Shown here: one piece after another, positions 1-21,621 of the stretch
Position numbering within the stretch: position 1 is the stretch's first letter
How the letters are laid out: each line of letters begins with the position of its first letter
Source: Collodictyon triciliatum
Taxonomy: Eukaryota; CRuMs
Assembly (NCBI GenBank): GCA_043381765.1
Contig: JBHJMP010000877.1
Coordinates: forward strand, 12,907 to 36,848
Direction: 5' to 3'
DNA length: 23,942 nucleotides
Translations under genes and position numbers: made by a program
The notes under the pieces: model-generated
Seen by the model: only the letters and a program-made list of their open reading frames with translations
Database searches by the model: none
What the model was told of the DNA's origin: nothing

Positions 1-372
1 CTCCATCAGAGTTAACATTTGAAGGAAACGTCCACGCTTTGCAAATCTTTGATCAAAACCAGGAAAAGCCGAAAGGGTTTGAAAACAAGTCTCTTTAGTC
101 TCTGTTTTTTCATATATTTCGTTCACAGCTGGTTAAAATCCAGCCAATTTCTTCCTATCTGCATTATCCAAGCATTATCAATGCCCATACCCGCTGCTAC
201 CCATATTTTGTGAATATATATAAAGCGCACACTCATATCCGCATAATGTTGATTTATTCTGCCTCCCTCTTCTTTTTTCCCTATTTTTTTTGTATGTGTG
301 TGTCGGATATGAAAATGCATAACATACGGAGACAAAGAGTGGAATATTTAATGCTTGAAACAAACTAGAGAC
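1..372. other. Upstream spacer of the coiled-coil gene
   Basis: No convincing exon is visible here. The stretch is AT-rich with short pyrimidine runs and precedes the start codon at 373. It probably holds the promoter and 5' UTR of the coiled-coil gene, and possibly the end of a gene that lies outside the window. Confidence 0.5.
215..224 (+). promoter_or_regulatory. Possible TATA box
   Basis: TATATATAAA lies about 150 nt upstream of the proposed start codon at 373 and is followed by a more GC-containing stretch. The position suits a TATA element for the coiled-coil gene. AT-rich background makes chance matches common, so this is only a candidate. Confidence 0.25.
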
Positions 373-3300
373 ATGACCATCCTATCGAATAAGTCGACAC
401 GCCTTTCTGTAATCCCGTCGTCCACTTCTGCTCTTAAAGGAACAAAGAAGGTATGAAATTCAGCCTCGCCAGAAAATATGGGCATTCTAGAATCACTATG
501 TCGAAACCTGCAGCAAGTTGTTTTTTTCTCCTCCTGTTTTTTTTTCCAGCCAAATCACTCTTTACTTCCATATTTTCTGATTACCATTATCACAGAATAA
601 TCTTTTTTTTTCAATATATGTCGTGCATGTGATTTCCTTTTTCTCCCTTCAAAAACCATTGAACCATCGCTCGCAATCTCTTAAACTTTGGCCACCTTTT
701 AAGTGCCTAATATCTGAATATATTCCATTAGAAAATCATTTAATATAGGCGTAACTATCAAAAGCTACTAAACCCGATTGACATGTCATAAACGACTGCT
801 TTTTCTACAAAGTCGACTTAATCAAATTGGTTTTCTCCCTCTCTCTCTTTTTAATCAACGTAGATTACGCCTTTTGTGAAGAAAGCTACTGTCAGCTCGA
901 GACCTGCGGTGGCTTTCCAAATATTCGAAGATTCTTGCAAGGAAAATAGTGCATCTATTGTTGCCTCTGATATGAAACCGAATATAGCCGTCGTAAAAAA
1001 ATCGCTGAATCTAAACAAAACCGACACGAACAGAAAAGTAAGTCGGGGTTTATATTTCAACCAGGATTGTTTCTCATATCCTCATTTTCAAATATACACT
1101 TTTTCGAAGGCGACCGTTTCGCCAATATTTTGGTTTAATTTCTATCTGCTATTTCACAGACCTTATCGTTCGCCATGAAGTTGAATGATAAGCGCAAAAC
1201 AGAGAAAGATGACACCATCAAACCGCTCGTTACGGTACTGTGTAGATTGCATGTTCTTTTTTTGCCCGGACTTTTTCTTTTAATATCATCCAATGTCATT
1301 ATGTTTTTCTTCGGCTTACCTTTTTTTTTCTTCCATTTTCCTTCTCTTAATCAAACTTTTTACAATGGTCCAGTCTTTGTTTGTTAAAGCTATCATCATT
1401 TTTCTTTTTACTATATCATCACAATCTTTGGATATTTTTAAAATAGAAAACATCAGAGAATCAGTCCGCTACATCTGCGCTGTCAATCAAAAAAATAAAG
1501 TCTGATTTGGGCAGCCCAGTTTGTCTTTGTGTTGAAATTCAAACCGACATGTCTGCGCAAGATATCGAGAAACAAAAGTAACAAAACAAACAAAAAAAAG
1601 CACTATTCTCCTCACACTACTCGAATGTATGGTTGAATACACACAAAATATATGATTTCTCATTTTTGTCGTTAATATGATGTTATAGCAGTGCCCTAAA
1701 TATTGCTATTCATTTGCGCACATGTATAAATACATGCTTTTACAGAGAAGAATTGGTCTCTTTGAAAGCTGAGCATCGCATGGCTGAGAGCAAACACCAG
1801 GAAGCCGCTATGTCCCTTGAGGTTACTCCTAGAATTGAACGGCATATCAAATATATATTATCACATAATACCGAAAACAGTACTCATTTATTTACTATAT
1901 AGCACATATTATATTTCTGGTTTTTAATTGCTTAAATTTTGCCTTGCGTCCAGGCAGAGAAAATCAAATCGGAGGTCTTGATGTACGAGAAAAAACACAT
2001 GGTAGCTCGTTTGGAAATAAAGCTTAAGGAGCAGGCGGACTATTTCCACAAAGTAGAAAAAAATATTTTTCAGCTGGCTCGTTCATCCGTTGAATTATCT
2101 ATTCTGAAATGCCACCTGATTCTCATATTTGCGTACAGGCCGTAAAAGTATCCGATCATATGGATTGATTGAATCTGAGCGTTTTCTTCTTCTTTTTGAA
2201 TAGGTTGAACAGATTGTGGAAAATCACGAAAGCCTTCAAGAACAGCTGGCGGAATCTGAAAACTGCAACATATACTTGACTTTTCTGAATAAGGTATTTT
2301 TCTTTCTACAATTACATCAACTTAGTAAAATAGCCTTTGGCGCATGCATTCTCAATCCAGATAATAGAGTGATATATAAGCTTTACTCTTACTCATTAGT
2401 GATGATTTTTATTTTTATTTTTCTTGGGAATGTCATCCCAAATAGATGCACGAGGAGACGTCACAAAGTTTGCAATCCTCGATAGCACCAAAACAGACAG
2501 TGAATGTCGGAGTCCAGTATCAAGCGCCCCATAAATCGGAAGGGATTCAAGCGATAACTCAAGACATGTATATGACAACTTGCGCTCTTAAAGAAACCAG
2601 AGACAATGTCGCCGGTTTGAAGTTTACAAACGAGCTTCTTGTTCAAAAGGTGGTCAAACGTTATATTTGCAATTATTATTTTTCATGTTTTTTTGCTTTC
2701 GCATAGCTTTGATTCCCTCCTCCCAACAGACCCACACACATTCACACATATTCTAGAGGTTTATTTTGAGAAAGAGAACTTTTGTTTAAAATCTTAGTGA
2801 ATGACTAGGACCAGACAACTTATTTTCATCTTAGTGCCTCGTTGCATTTGCGCTAGTAATGGCCCACATCTGACCGAAGCCAATATTCGCTCATTTATAT
2901 ATGCAGATTTCTGAAACACAGGAGCGTTCTGACGAGGCCATTGAAGCACTACGACGAAAGAACGAAGTAAACAGTCCAATCTACATGATTTCTTTCAGAC
3001 CGCATATCCATCTCTTCAAAGTCACGTGTGCCCAATCGACCAAAACGTCTCGGATGGCTACCAACTTCTACATATATTTTTTACTTCGTAACCTTTAATC
3101 TCCCTTGAAACGCGCTGACTACTGAATCAACTGCAGGATATGCAACACAAGTACAACAGCGAGATACGTGGCTGGAAGGAAATGCTTGCGTCCACTCTGC
3201 AAGACCTTCAGGTTGACATAGCCAACTACTTTCACGTCGTCATCTCCTTCTATATTCTATCTCCTTCCGCAATACTCCATCCCATACAAACTCCGTGGCA

Positions 3301-3611
3301 CCACCCGCCCGAGCCGCCATGCCTCTGCATTCGTTCGCGCCGAGGCCAACCAACTTCCCAATTGTCTTGTCTGCTAAACTCGTCCTTGCTTTCCTCACCC
3401 CAAACCTCGCACGGCCAAGCAGAGGACGATGGACAGCAGCGTTGTTGAATACCAGCAGAAGATTCGGCATCTTGAGGAGGAGCTGAAGCAGGAGCGGGAC
3501 ATGTCTCGTTCTCTGGTGCGGCGGCTTTGTGACGCGGGCCTTGTCGAACCAGAAGGCGTCCCCGGAAATGGCGCTGCTTCGTCTTCGTCGTCTTCTCCTT
3601 CTTCAGACTGA
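373..3611 (+). CDS. Coiled-coil protein with N-terminal ABBA motif and KEN box
   Basis: Ten exons join in phase: 373-450, 864-1037, 1160-1234, 1459-1577, 1746-1821, 1954-2052, 2204-2293, 2446-2649, 2907-2966, 3137-3211, and a last exon from 3420 ending in TGA at 3609-3611 (eleven in all). They give about 413 aa. The start ATG at 373 opens a 26-codon exon with a clean GTATGA donor. Residues about 44-49 read FQIFED, a fit to the ABBA consensus, and KEN follows two residues later. From about residue 145 onward the protein is rich in E, K, L and Q with heptad-like spacing, including KEELVSLKAEH and YQQKIRHLEEELKQE. It ends in a short serine-rich tail. I do not recognise a named family. ABBA plus KEN suggests an APC/C-controlled or checkpoint-linked coiled-coil protein (inference). 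The 1459 acceptor and the 2052 donor are the least certain junctions. Confidence 0.68.
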
Positions 3612-4060
3612 ACGCTCTGCTATGACTCTCCTTTTCTCTTTCATTTGGAATGGGACTTGAACAAAGATAATAATGAATGTCCTCCATGCGATTGGTCTCT
3701 GCTCCCATACGAACATCCCTCTGGCTGCACCGAATGATTCTGTGTTATCTTCAAAATACAATGAGCCACGCACACAAAGAATCATGAAAGATCGTGGAAG
3801 AATATACAAGCCAAAGACGAAGCCCTAAACCCGCCACTGGTTTATATAAGAAGAAAACTGATTTCAAATACAAAGCAAAAACAATAATCAGCTGTTGTCC
3901 CGAGTTACCTGTAAGAGAGTTGCCTGCCCCTCGTGTAGTTTTTTGATCGGTTCCTACGCGTCGCGCCTCTGCAGGGTTCTGTTTTGACTGGGTGATTTCT
4001 TGCAATTGAAGTGGGAAGCGTTGAACTGTCTAATTACCTATTTTTTTTTTTCCCTTAGCT
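3612..4060. other. Intergenic spacer
   Basis: This lies between the stop of the coiled-coil gene and the start of the glycanase gene, both on the plus strand. I see no exon with coding character. A strong pyrimidine tract ending in TTAG sits directly before the glycanase ATG (about 4041-4058), so the glycanase may have a 5' UTR intron ending here. Confidence 0.5.
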
Positions 4061-9492
<5,432 letters not shown>

Positions 9493-10046
9493 NNNNNNNN
9501 NNNNNNNNNNNNNNNNNNNNNNNNNNNNNNNNNNNNNNNNNNNNNNNNNNNNNNNNNNNNNNNNNNNNNNNNNNNNNNNNNNNNNNNNNNNNNNNNNNNN
9601 NNNNNNNNNNNNNNNNNNNNNNNNNNNNNNNNNNNNNNNNNNNNNNNNNNNNNNNNNNNNNNNNNNNNNNNNNNNNNNNNNNNNNNNNNNNNNNNNNNNN
9701 NNNNNNNNNNNNNNNNNNNNNNNNNNNNNNNNNNNNNNNNNNNNNNNNNNNNNNNNNNNNNNNNNNNNNNNNNNNNNNNNNNNNNNNNNNNNNNNNNNNN
9801 NNNNNNNNNNNNNNNNNNNNNNNNNNNNNNNNNNNNNNNNNNNNNNNNNNNNNNNNNNNNNNNNNNNNNNNNNNNNNNNNNNNNNNNNNNNNNNNNNNNN
9901 NNNNNNNNNNNNNNNNNNNNNNNNNNNNNNNNNNNNNNNNNNNNNNNNNNNNNNNNNNNNNNNNNNNNNNNNNNNNNNNNNNNNNNNNNNNNNNNNNNNN
10001 NNNNNNNNNNNNNNNNNNNNNNNNNNNNNNNNNNNNNNNNNNNNNN
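9493..10046. other. Assembly gap (554 N)
   Basis: This run of N hides the 3' end of the glycanase-lectin gene (plus strand) and the C-terminal WD repeats of PRPF4 (minus strand). The two genes converge here. Confidence 1.
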
Positions 10047-12344
10047 CTTTATGAGTCTCTAAGTCCCACAAACGCACTGTCGTATCAGCCCTATACATAA
10101 AGGTATACAGTTATTATTTCCATCAGAGTATTTGTGTACGCTTGTGCACGCACATTTGCTTCTTTTGTTAACTCTGGAAAAAAGTGCGGGGTTATAAAGA
10201 ACATTAAAGAATATGAAATCAAGATGTTAAAAATATGCAAAAGAATTAAAACCCCGAGGAGGTGATGTATCGGCCAGATGGATGAAAAGCAACATCAGTC
10301 ACACGATCCATATGTCCTTTCAAGATATGCAAAGGCGAATCGCTTCCGAGAAAAGACCGTCGAGATGTTAGTAAATTATCATATAGGGAATCAATTAATG
10401 TTTGGGAGCATAAGTTTTAGTATGATGCAAGAGAAACCTCTCAAGTGACCACATGTTTATGGTGGAGTCTGACGAGGATGAGACAAAATTCAAGAGGCTC
10501 GAGCTCTGCGAAATCATCGCTTGTGGGTGGAAATCAAGGCCTGTGATACGTCCGGTGTGGCCTTTTTTTTTTTTTTTTAAGGTGATGGTGATGGTGATGG
10601 TGATGATGGTGATGATGGTGATGATGGTGATGATGGTGATGATGGTGATGATGGTGATGATGGTGATGATGATGATGATGATGATATAAAAATAGATCCG
10701 GGGTAAATAGCTAAAGTGGTGATATATTTGAAAGAAAAAGAGCTCAAAATCTTGTTAAGGAAAAATTAAAGTTTATAACGGTTACTATTTGATTTTATTG
10801 TAAAAGTGGTGTATAAACCTTTGTAAACCCTCTCGGCTGTTATGGAATTTATATCCCACAGTTTAATTAGTGAAGACCAAGAGCCCACAAGAAACTTTTT
10901 GGAGTTAGGCGAAAAAACACAAGAAGAGAGGGGGCGATCATCGCCATATTGACTGCTTTGGTTTGTTGCTGTCTAATGAAACATACTTTGTGTTACTTTG
11001 TCACGATTGAATTATAATATTTTCAAAGAGTAAAAAAAAAAAAAAGCAGAAAAAAGTGAATGGTAGTCATAGGATTAGCAACTTATAAATCCATGTGTTT
11101 TGTCAAGTATATGTACCAGAGTGAGAGATAACAAGCTTTCAAGAAAACGGGTCACTTTGTGGTCAATCATTCACATTCCATAGGCATGGTTGGTATAAAA
11201 TTGTGAATGGAAAACCAAGGATGCCGATTAATAGAGTACCTTGATCATTTGATGATGTTGGCGAATTTTGATCTCCTCGGTCACAGAAGAATTGGGTTGC
11301 TCTATTCTTCGTTTCTTTTGGGCCTCAAGTCTCTCGCTGGCCCTATACAAAAGAAGGTAATATGAACATATGATAATAGGTGATTGGGTGCGAATATGAA
11401 TAGATAAATATATATTTATACTTGAGAGCTAGAGTAAAATGATGTCATATAAATATTAGAAAAGCTTGAGAGAAACCTCGGTATTGAGTAGTTGGCTATC
11501 CAGAGGCGAGCGTTTTTCAGCGCTTTTGTGCCGTGAGTGTAAAAAACTTCCTTTTTTGATTCGTCTTTGGAGGCATCTGAAGCCGCAGTGCTGTCGCCCG
11601 GAAGTGGAGGGAGATCAGTGATGTCCAACTTGACAAGAACATTACGCAGACGATCTCTTCTGTCTGCAGGCTGTGAGATGGAGAAATAATTGATTTTGTA
11701 TTTGCATCACGAGGTTCTTTATTTAATATCGTTCTGTCATAGATTGTAACAATAGTTATTCAGAGAAGGAATTGATTAGGTGAAATGAAAAATTTATTGG
11801 TAATGCTTAGTGTTCCACACAGAAAGAAAACTACTTCATAATACAACTCAAATTACAGAAAAGATTTTGTTTAAAAACGGAATAATGAACTCAGTATTTA
11901 AAGCTATTTTTCATCTTATAAACATAAGCATAAACCAGGTCATACGATATAGAAACAGGAATAAACTGAGAATGATGGGAAAAATCATGAGTAAAAAAAA
12001 AAAGCACCATGAAAAAGGTTGAATGTATGAATAAAGCTAGTAGAAAAGAGAGAGGGAGGGAAACTGGTACATGCTGTCAGAAATAGCCACTGATAAAGTC
12101 GACTTACATGCTCCCCGAACAGACAGACAGGCTCTCCGAGCTGCCTCAGGCGTGCCCTAACCTGGCCATCATTTGTCGGCACAACGAGCCCGCGGGCCTT
12201 TGCACGCCTCTCAAACTCATCGAGCACCTGCTTGTGTCGTCGTCGGGCATCTTCGCTAGATTCTGAAAGCTCGTGATAGGATGGCGCTGCTGTTACGTTG
12301 ATGTTTCCGCTCTTTGCAGCAGTGGCCAACGCAGTGGAAGGTGT
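10047..12344 (-). CDS. PRPF4: U4/U6 small nuclear ribonucleoprotein PRP4 (WD-repeat protein), partial at both ends
   Basis: PRP4 is a U4/U6 di-snRNP protein needed for tri-snRNP assembly and splicing. In transcript order the exons are 12344-12108, 11670-11477, 11342-11240, 10972-10819, 10561-10438, 10342-10253 and 10090-10047, all matching in phase; about 316 aa are visible. The first exon carries the PRP4-specific (SFM) region, with HKQVLDEFERR and RLRQLGEPVCLFGE. The second carries PADRRDRLRNVL and NARLWIANYSIPR. The fourth opens the WD domain (GDDRPLSSCVFSP, then LIKLWDI). The fifth holds repeat 2 (GHTGRITGLDFHP to INMWSLE). The sixth and seventh hold repeat 3 (GHMDRVTDVAFHPSGRY to VRLWDLETHK). 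The exon at 12344 has no in-frame ATG and an in-frame stop lies just upstream, so the start codon is in an upstream exon, probably within the gap at 12687-13248. About four WD repeats are lost in the other gap. The typical family length is near 520 aa. Confidence 0.92.
10367..10373 (-). promoter_or_regulatory. Consensus TACTAAC branch point
   Basis: The minus strand reads TACTAAC about 25 nt upstream of the PRPF4 exon that starts at 10342. It is followed by a pyrimidine-rich stretch and a GAAG acceptor. The position and sequence match the canonical spliceosomal branch site. Confidence 0.65.
10563..10684. repeat. Poly-T plus (GATGGT)/(GATGAT) microsatellite in a PRPF4 intron
   Basis: Sixteen T (10563-10578) are followed by GGTGAT and GATGATGGT units to about 10684. 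On the PRPF4 strand this reads as ATC/ACC repeats, then A16, then the AG of the splice acceptor at 10561. The apparent MVMVMM reading on the plus strand is repeat translation, not a gene. Confidence 0.95.
11671..12107 (-). other. PRPF4 intron 437 nt long
   Basis: This is the longest readable PRPF4 intron, between the SFM-region exon and the next. It opens with GTAAGT and closes with CACAG. I see no exon or other feature inside it. Confidence 0.7.
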
Positions 12345-12686
<342 letters not shown>

Positions 12687-13248
12687 NNNNNNNNNNNNNN
12701 NNNNNNNNNNNNNNNNNNNNNNNNNNNNNNNNNNNNNNNNNNNNNNNNNNNNNNNNNNNNNNNNNNNNNNNNNNNNNNNNNNNNNNNNNNNNNNNNNNNN
12801 NNNNNNNNNNNNNNNNNNNNNNNNNNNNNNNNNNNNNNNNNNNNNNNNNNNNNNNNNNNNNNNNNNNNNNNNNNNNNNNNNNNNNNNNNNNNNNNNNNNN
12901 NNNNNNNNNNNNNNNNNNNNNNNNNNNNNNNNNNNNNNNNNNNNNNNNNNNNNNNNNNNNNNNNNNNNNNNNNNNNNNNNNNNNNNNNNNNNNNNNNNNN
13001 NNNNNNNNNNNNNNNNNNNNNNNNNNNNNNNNNNNNNNNNNNNNNNNNNNNNNNNNNNNNNNNNNNNNNNNNNNNNNNNNNNNNNNNNNNNNNNNNNNNN
13101 NNNNNNNNNNNNNNNNNNNNNNNNNNNNNNNNNNNNNNNNNNNNNNNNNNNNNNNNNNNNNNNNNNNNNNNNNNNNNNNNNNNNNNNNNNNNNNNNNNNN
13201 NNNNNNNNNNNNNNNNNNNNNNNNNNNNNNNNNNNNNNNNNNNNNNNN
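12687..13248. other. Assembly gap (562 N)
   Basis: The gap lies between the divergent PRPF4 gene and the next plus-strand gene. It probably holds the 5' exons and promoters of both. Confidence 1.
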
Positions 13249-13297
13249 GTTCTCTTTCGAGCATATACAAACCTCTTTTCATCCTCATCTTTCTTAG

Positions 13298-13921
13298 TAA
13301 AGAATCCCGGGCATATTGAAATGGTATGCTGCGTGCGTATCCAAGATAGTATCTCTTTTGAATGAATCTTTACGAAACATAATCATGAATAACAATTTTG
13401 GTTATGAATTTGTGTGAATGTTTGCTGTATTGAATACTAAGTTTTGCTCACATCCGCTGGGTGATAACAACAGGTGACGAAAGCAACACTGACCATCGCA
13501 TCCAAACCTCTTCAATTGAATGAAGCAACTGCTATCTTGACCACACTATACAAGTTTGGGTCAATCATTATCGTGATTTGAGCCATATTTCATTTTCTAA
13601 TTCCTCCCGATGTACTGAGCGATTGCCCCTTCGTCATACTCGCTGCTTACTATGAGAACTAAAGGATTTCTATTTTGTTGGCAGTGTATCTGGAAACTTT
13701 GCTGGGTCTGCGAGACTCCTAAATCTCAATCAAAATCTATGCAACATCGTCCGTACTTGTCGAAAAGTAAGCATGAACCTTTCATACCAGTAGAGCAGAA
13801 CCAGAGAGGAGCAGATAATTTTTTATTTTTTCATGAAGAACCGATGATTGGCATCTGATGTCTTTGGCAAAGATGAAATCTACGACGCTATAATTTGAAA
13901 TGTGTATTGTTCTTTAGCTTC

Positions 13922-13971
<50 letters not shown>

Positions 13972-14411
13972 NNNNNNNNNNNNNNNNNNNNNNNNNNNNN
14001 NNNNNNNNNNNNNNNNNNNNNNNNNNNNNNNNNNNNNNNNNNNNNNNNNNNNNNNNNNNNNNNNNNNNNNNNNNNNNNNNNNNNNNNNNNNNNNNNNNNN
14101 NNNNNNNNNNNNNNNNNNNNNNNNNNNNNNNNNNNNNNNNNNNNNNNNNNNNNNNNNNNNNNNNNNNNNNNNNNNNNNNNNNNNNNNNNNNNNNNNNNNN
14201 NNNNNNNNNNNNNNNNNNNNNTATTTTTGGCTTTACTCTGTATCAATTTTGGGATTCTTTGTAGATTCGCCGTGGGACTGCTGCCATCGACCCGGAAGAT
14301 TTGCGAGGAGTCATCGATGATTGCGCCAAGCTCTTGAAGGGTGTGTTGTGCCTCCCAACAAGAGATATCCTTGCGGCGGTATCTACAGTCTCTGCAATTA
14401 CCCCAAAGTAA
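13298..14411 (+). CDS. Unrecognised protein, C-terminal part; possible LEDGF-IBD/TFIIS-N-like helical domain
   Basis: Four exons join in phase: 13298-13323, 13474-13559, 13685-13766 and 14265-14411, with a TAA stop at 14409-14411. They give about 112 aa. The 5' end is open and should lie in the preceding gap. An ATG at 13321 sits exactly at a splice donor and is an unlikely start. The fragment is almost all helix-forming: LNEATAILTTLYKFG, then LCNIVRTCRKIRRG, then DLRGVIDDCAKLLKGVL. The spacing of the helices and the basic KIRR turn resemble the integrase-binding domain of LEDGF/HRP2, a TFIIS-N-type bundle. That reading is weak and rests on memory of the family. A further exon could be hidden in the 250-N gap inside the last intron, although phase 0/0 already fits without one. 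Confidence 0.5.
13922..13971. repeat. (TTA)n microsatellite running into a gap
   Basis: TTA triplets fill the sequence up to the first N at 13972. The assembly probably broke because of this array. Confidence 0.95.
13972..14221. other. Assembly gap (250 N)
   Basis: The gap falls inside the last intron of the unrecognised gene and starts in a TTA array. Confidence 1.
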
Positions 14412-14500
14412 GCATGCGGCCCTTCTGCTGAGATTTGTTGTGGTAGACTCGTGCCAGTTCTCGAGAAAGAACAGAGAATGTGCCTTCTGATTTTACCGAC

Positions 14501-14506
14501 AATAAA
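14501..14506 (+). terminator. Poly(A) signal AATAAA
   Basis: AATAAA lies 89 nt after the TAA stop of the unrecognised plus-strand gene (13298-14411). The position is suitable for 3'-end formation and supports the proposed stop. Confidence 0.55.
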
Positions 14507-14585
14507 GAGAAAATCATGACAATGCCGCTGGATGGGTAACACCGAAGTGATCACAAAACAGGGCGCAATTACATAAGACAAGAGC

Positions 14586-14665
14586 TTCTTTCTTTTCTTT
14601 TCTTTTCTTTTCTTTTCTTTTCTTTTCTTTTCTTTTCTTTTCTTTTCTTTTCTTTTCTTTTTTTC
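14586..14665. repeat. (TTTTC)n microsatellite
   Basis: About fifteen TTTTC units in the short spacer between the convergent 3' ends of the unrecognised gene and CPSF2. Confidence 0.97.
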
Positions 14666-14722
14666 TTTTAACCACTCAAATATATTAAATGAATATATAT
14701 TTAATAATTATAAATCATTTTC

Positions 14723-14728
14723 TTTAAT
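14723..14728 (-). terminator. Possible CPSF2 poly(A) signal ATTAAA
   Basis: The minus strand reads ATTAAA about 33 nt after the CPSF2 stop codon (14763-14761). This is a common variant of the poly(A) signal. AT richness makes it only a candidate. Confidence 0.35.
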
Positions 14729-14760
14729 TCAATTTTGCGAAGATCCTCGCATTCATTCTC

Positions 14761-21125
<6,365 letters not shown>

Positions 21126-21621
21126 CCACTCAGCAGAGAAACTAAAAAGATGAGAGGAGAACAAAAAAAAAACACAGTTGACAAAACCTACAAGTCTACC
21201 AGTGCCAGATATGTGCCAAATGAAGCGAAGTCACTGCCTTCGCAACAGTTACCTATGCCTTTTGGTGATCAGACACACACAGCTGTGTCTTTGATTGTTT
21301 TTAAGCCCTAGTCGGCCTTGATCGAGATAATGAAGCCAAAGAAAAAGAGAGAAGAAAAAAGGAGGGAAAAAAAGTATAGGCGATTAATTGTCTTCCTCTG
21401 ATTCTAGTGAGGCATATACTTTGTGTTCAATTCGTCATTTCAAGGGTTTATATTTGGTGGGAGTGGACACAGAGTGCAGCAGAAGAACAACGGCCTGAGC
21501 CTCGGAACACCTACGACCACTCAAAACATAATGAAGATAAATGGCTGACTTGAAGATAATAATCAAGAATAGGAGGAGATGATGAGAGGCGAACAGATAG
21601 AAAAGGCTGCGGTGCTTTCGT
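21126..21621. other. Spacer between the receptor gene and CPSF2
   Basis: Both flanking genes read leftward. The stretch should hold the 3' UTR of the receptor gene and the promoter and 5' UTR of CPSF2. The part just after the receptor stop shows no clear exon, and no TATA element is evident near CPSF2. Confidence 0.5.

Noticed and set aside
453-519. ATG-initiated short frame (MKFSLARK...) as the first exon of the coiled-coil gene
   Set aside because: Its possible donor is in the wrong phase for the exon at 864, whereas the exon from 373 fits in phase with a better donor.
3250-3708. 152-codon minus-strand frame over the last exon of the coiled-coil gene
   Set aside because: No domain resemblance. 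It lies opposite a well-supported coding exon and a GC-richer intron end, where long chance frames are expected.
10453-10689. Plus-strand frame with a Met-Val repeat tail
   Set aside because: Translation of the GATGGT array. The 5' half is antisense to a PRPF4 WD-repeat exon.
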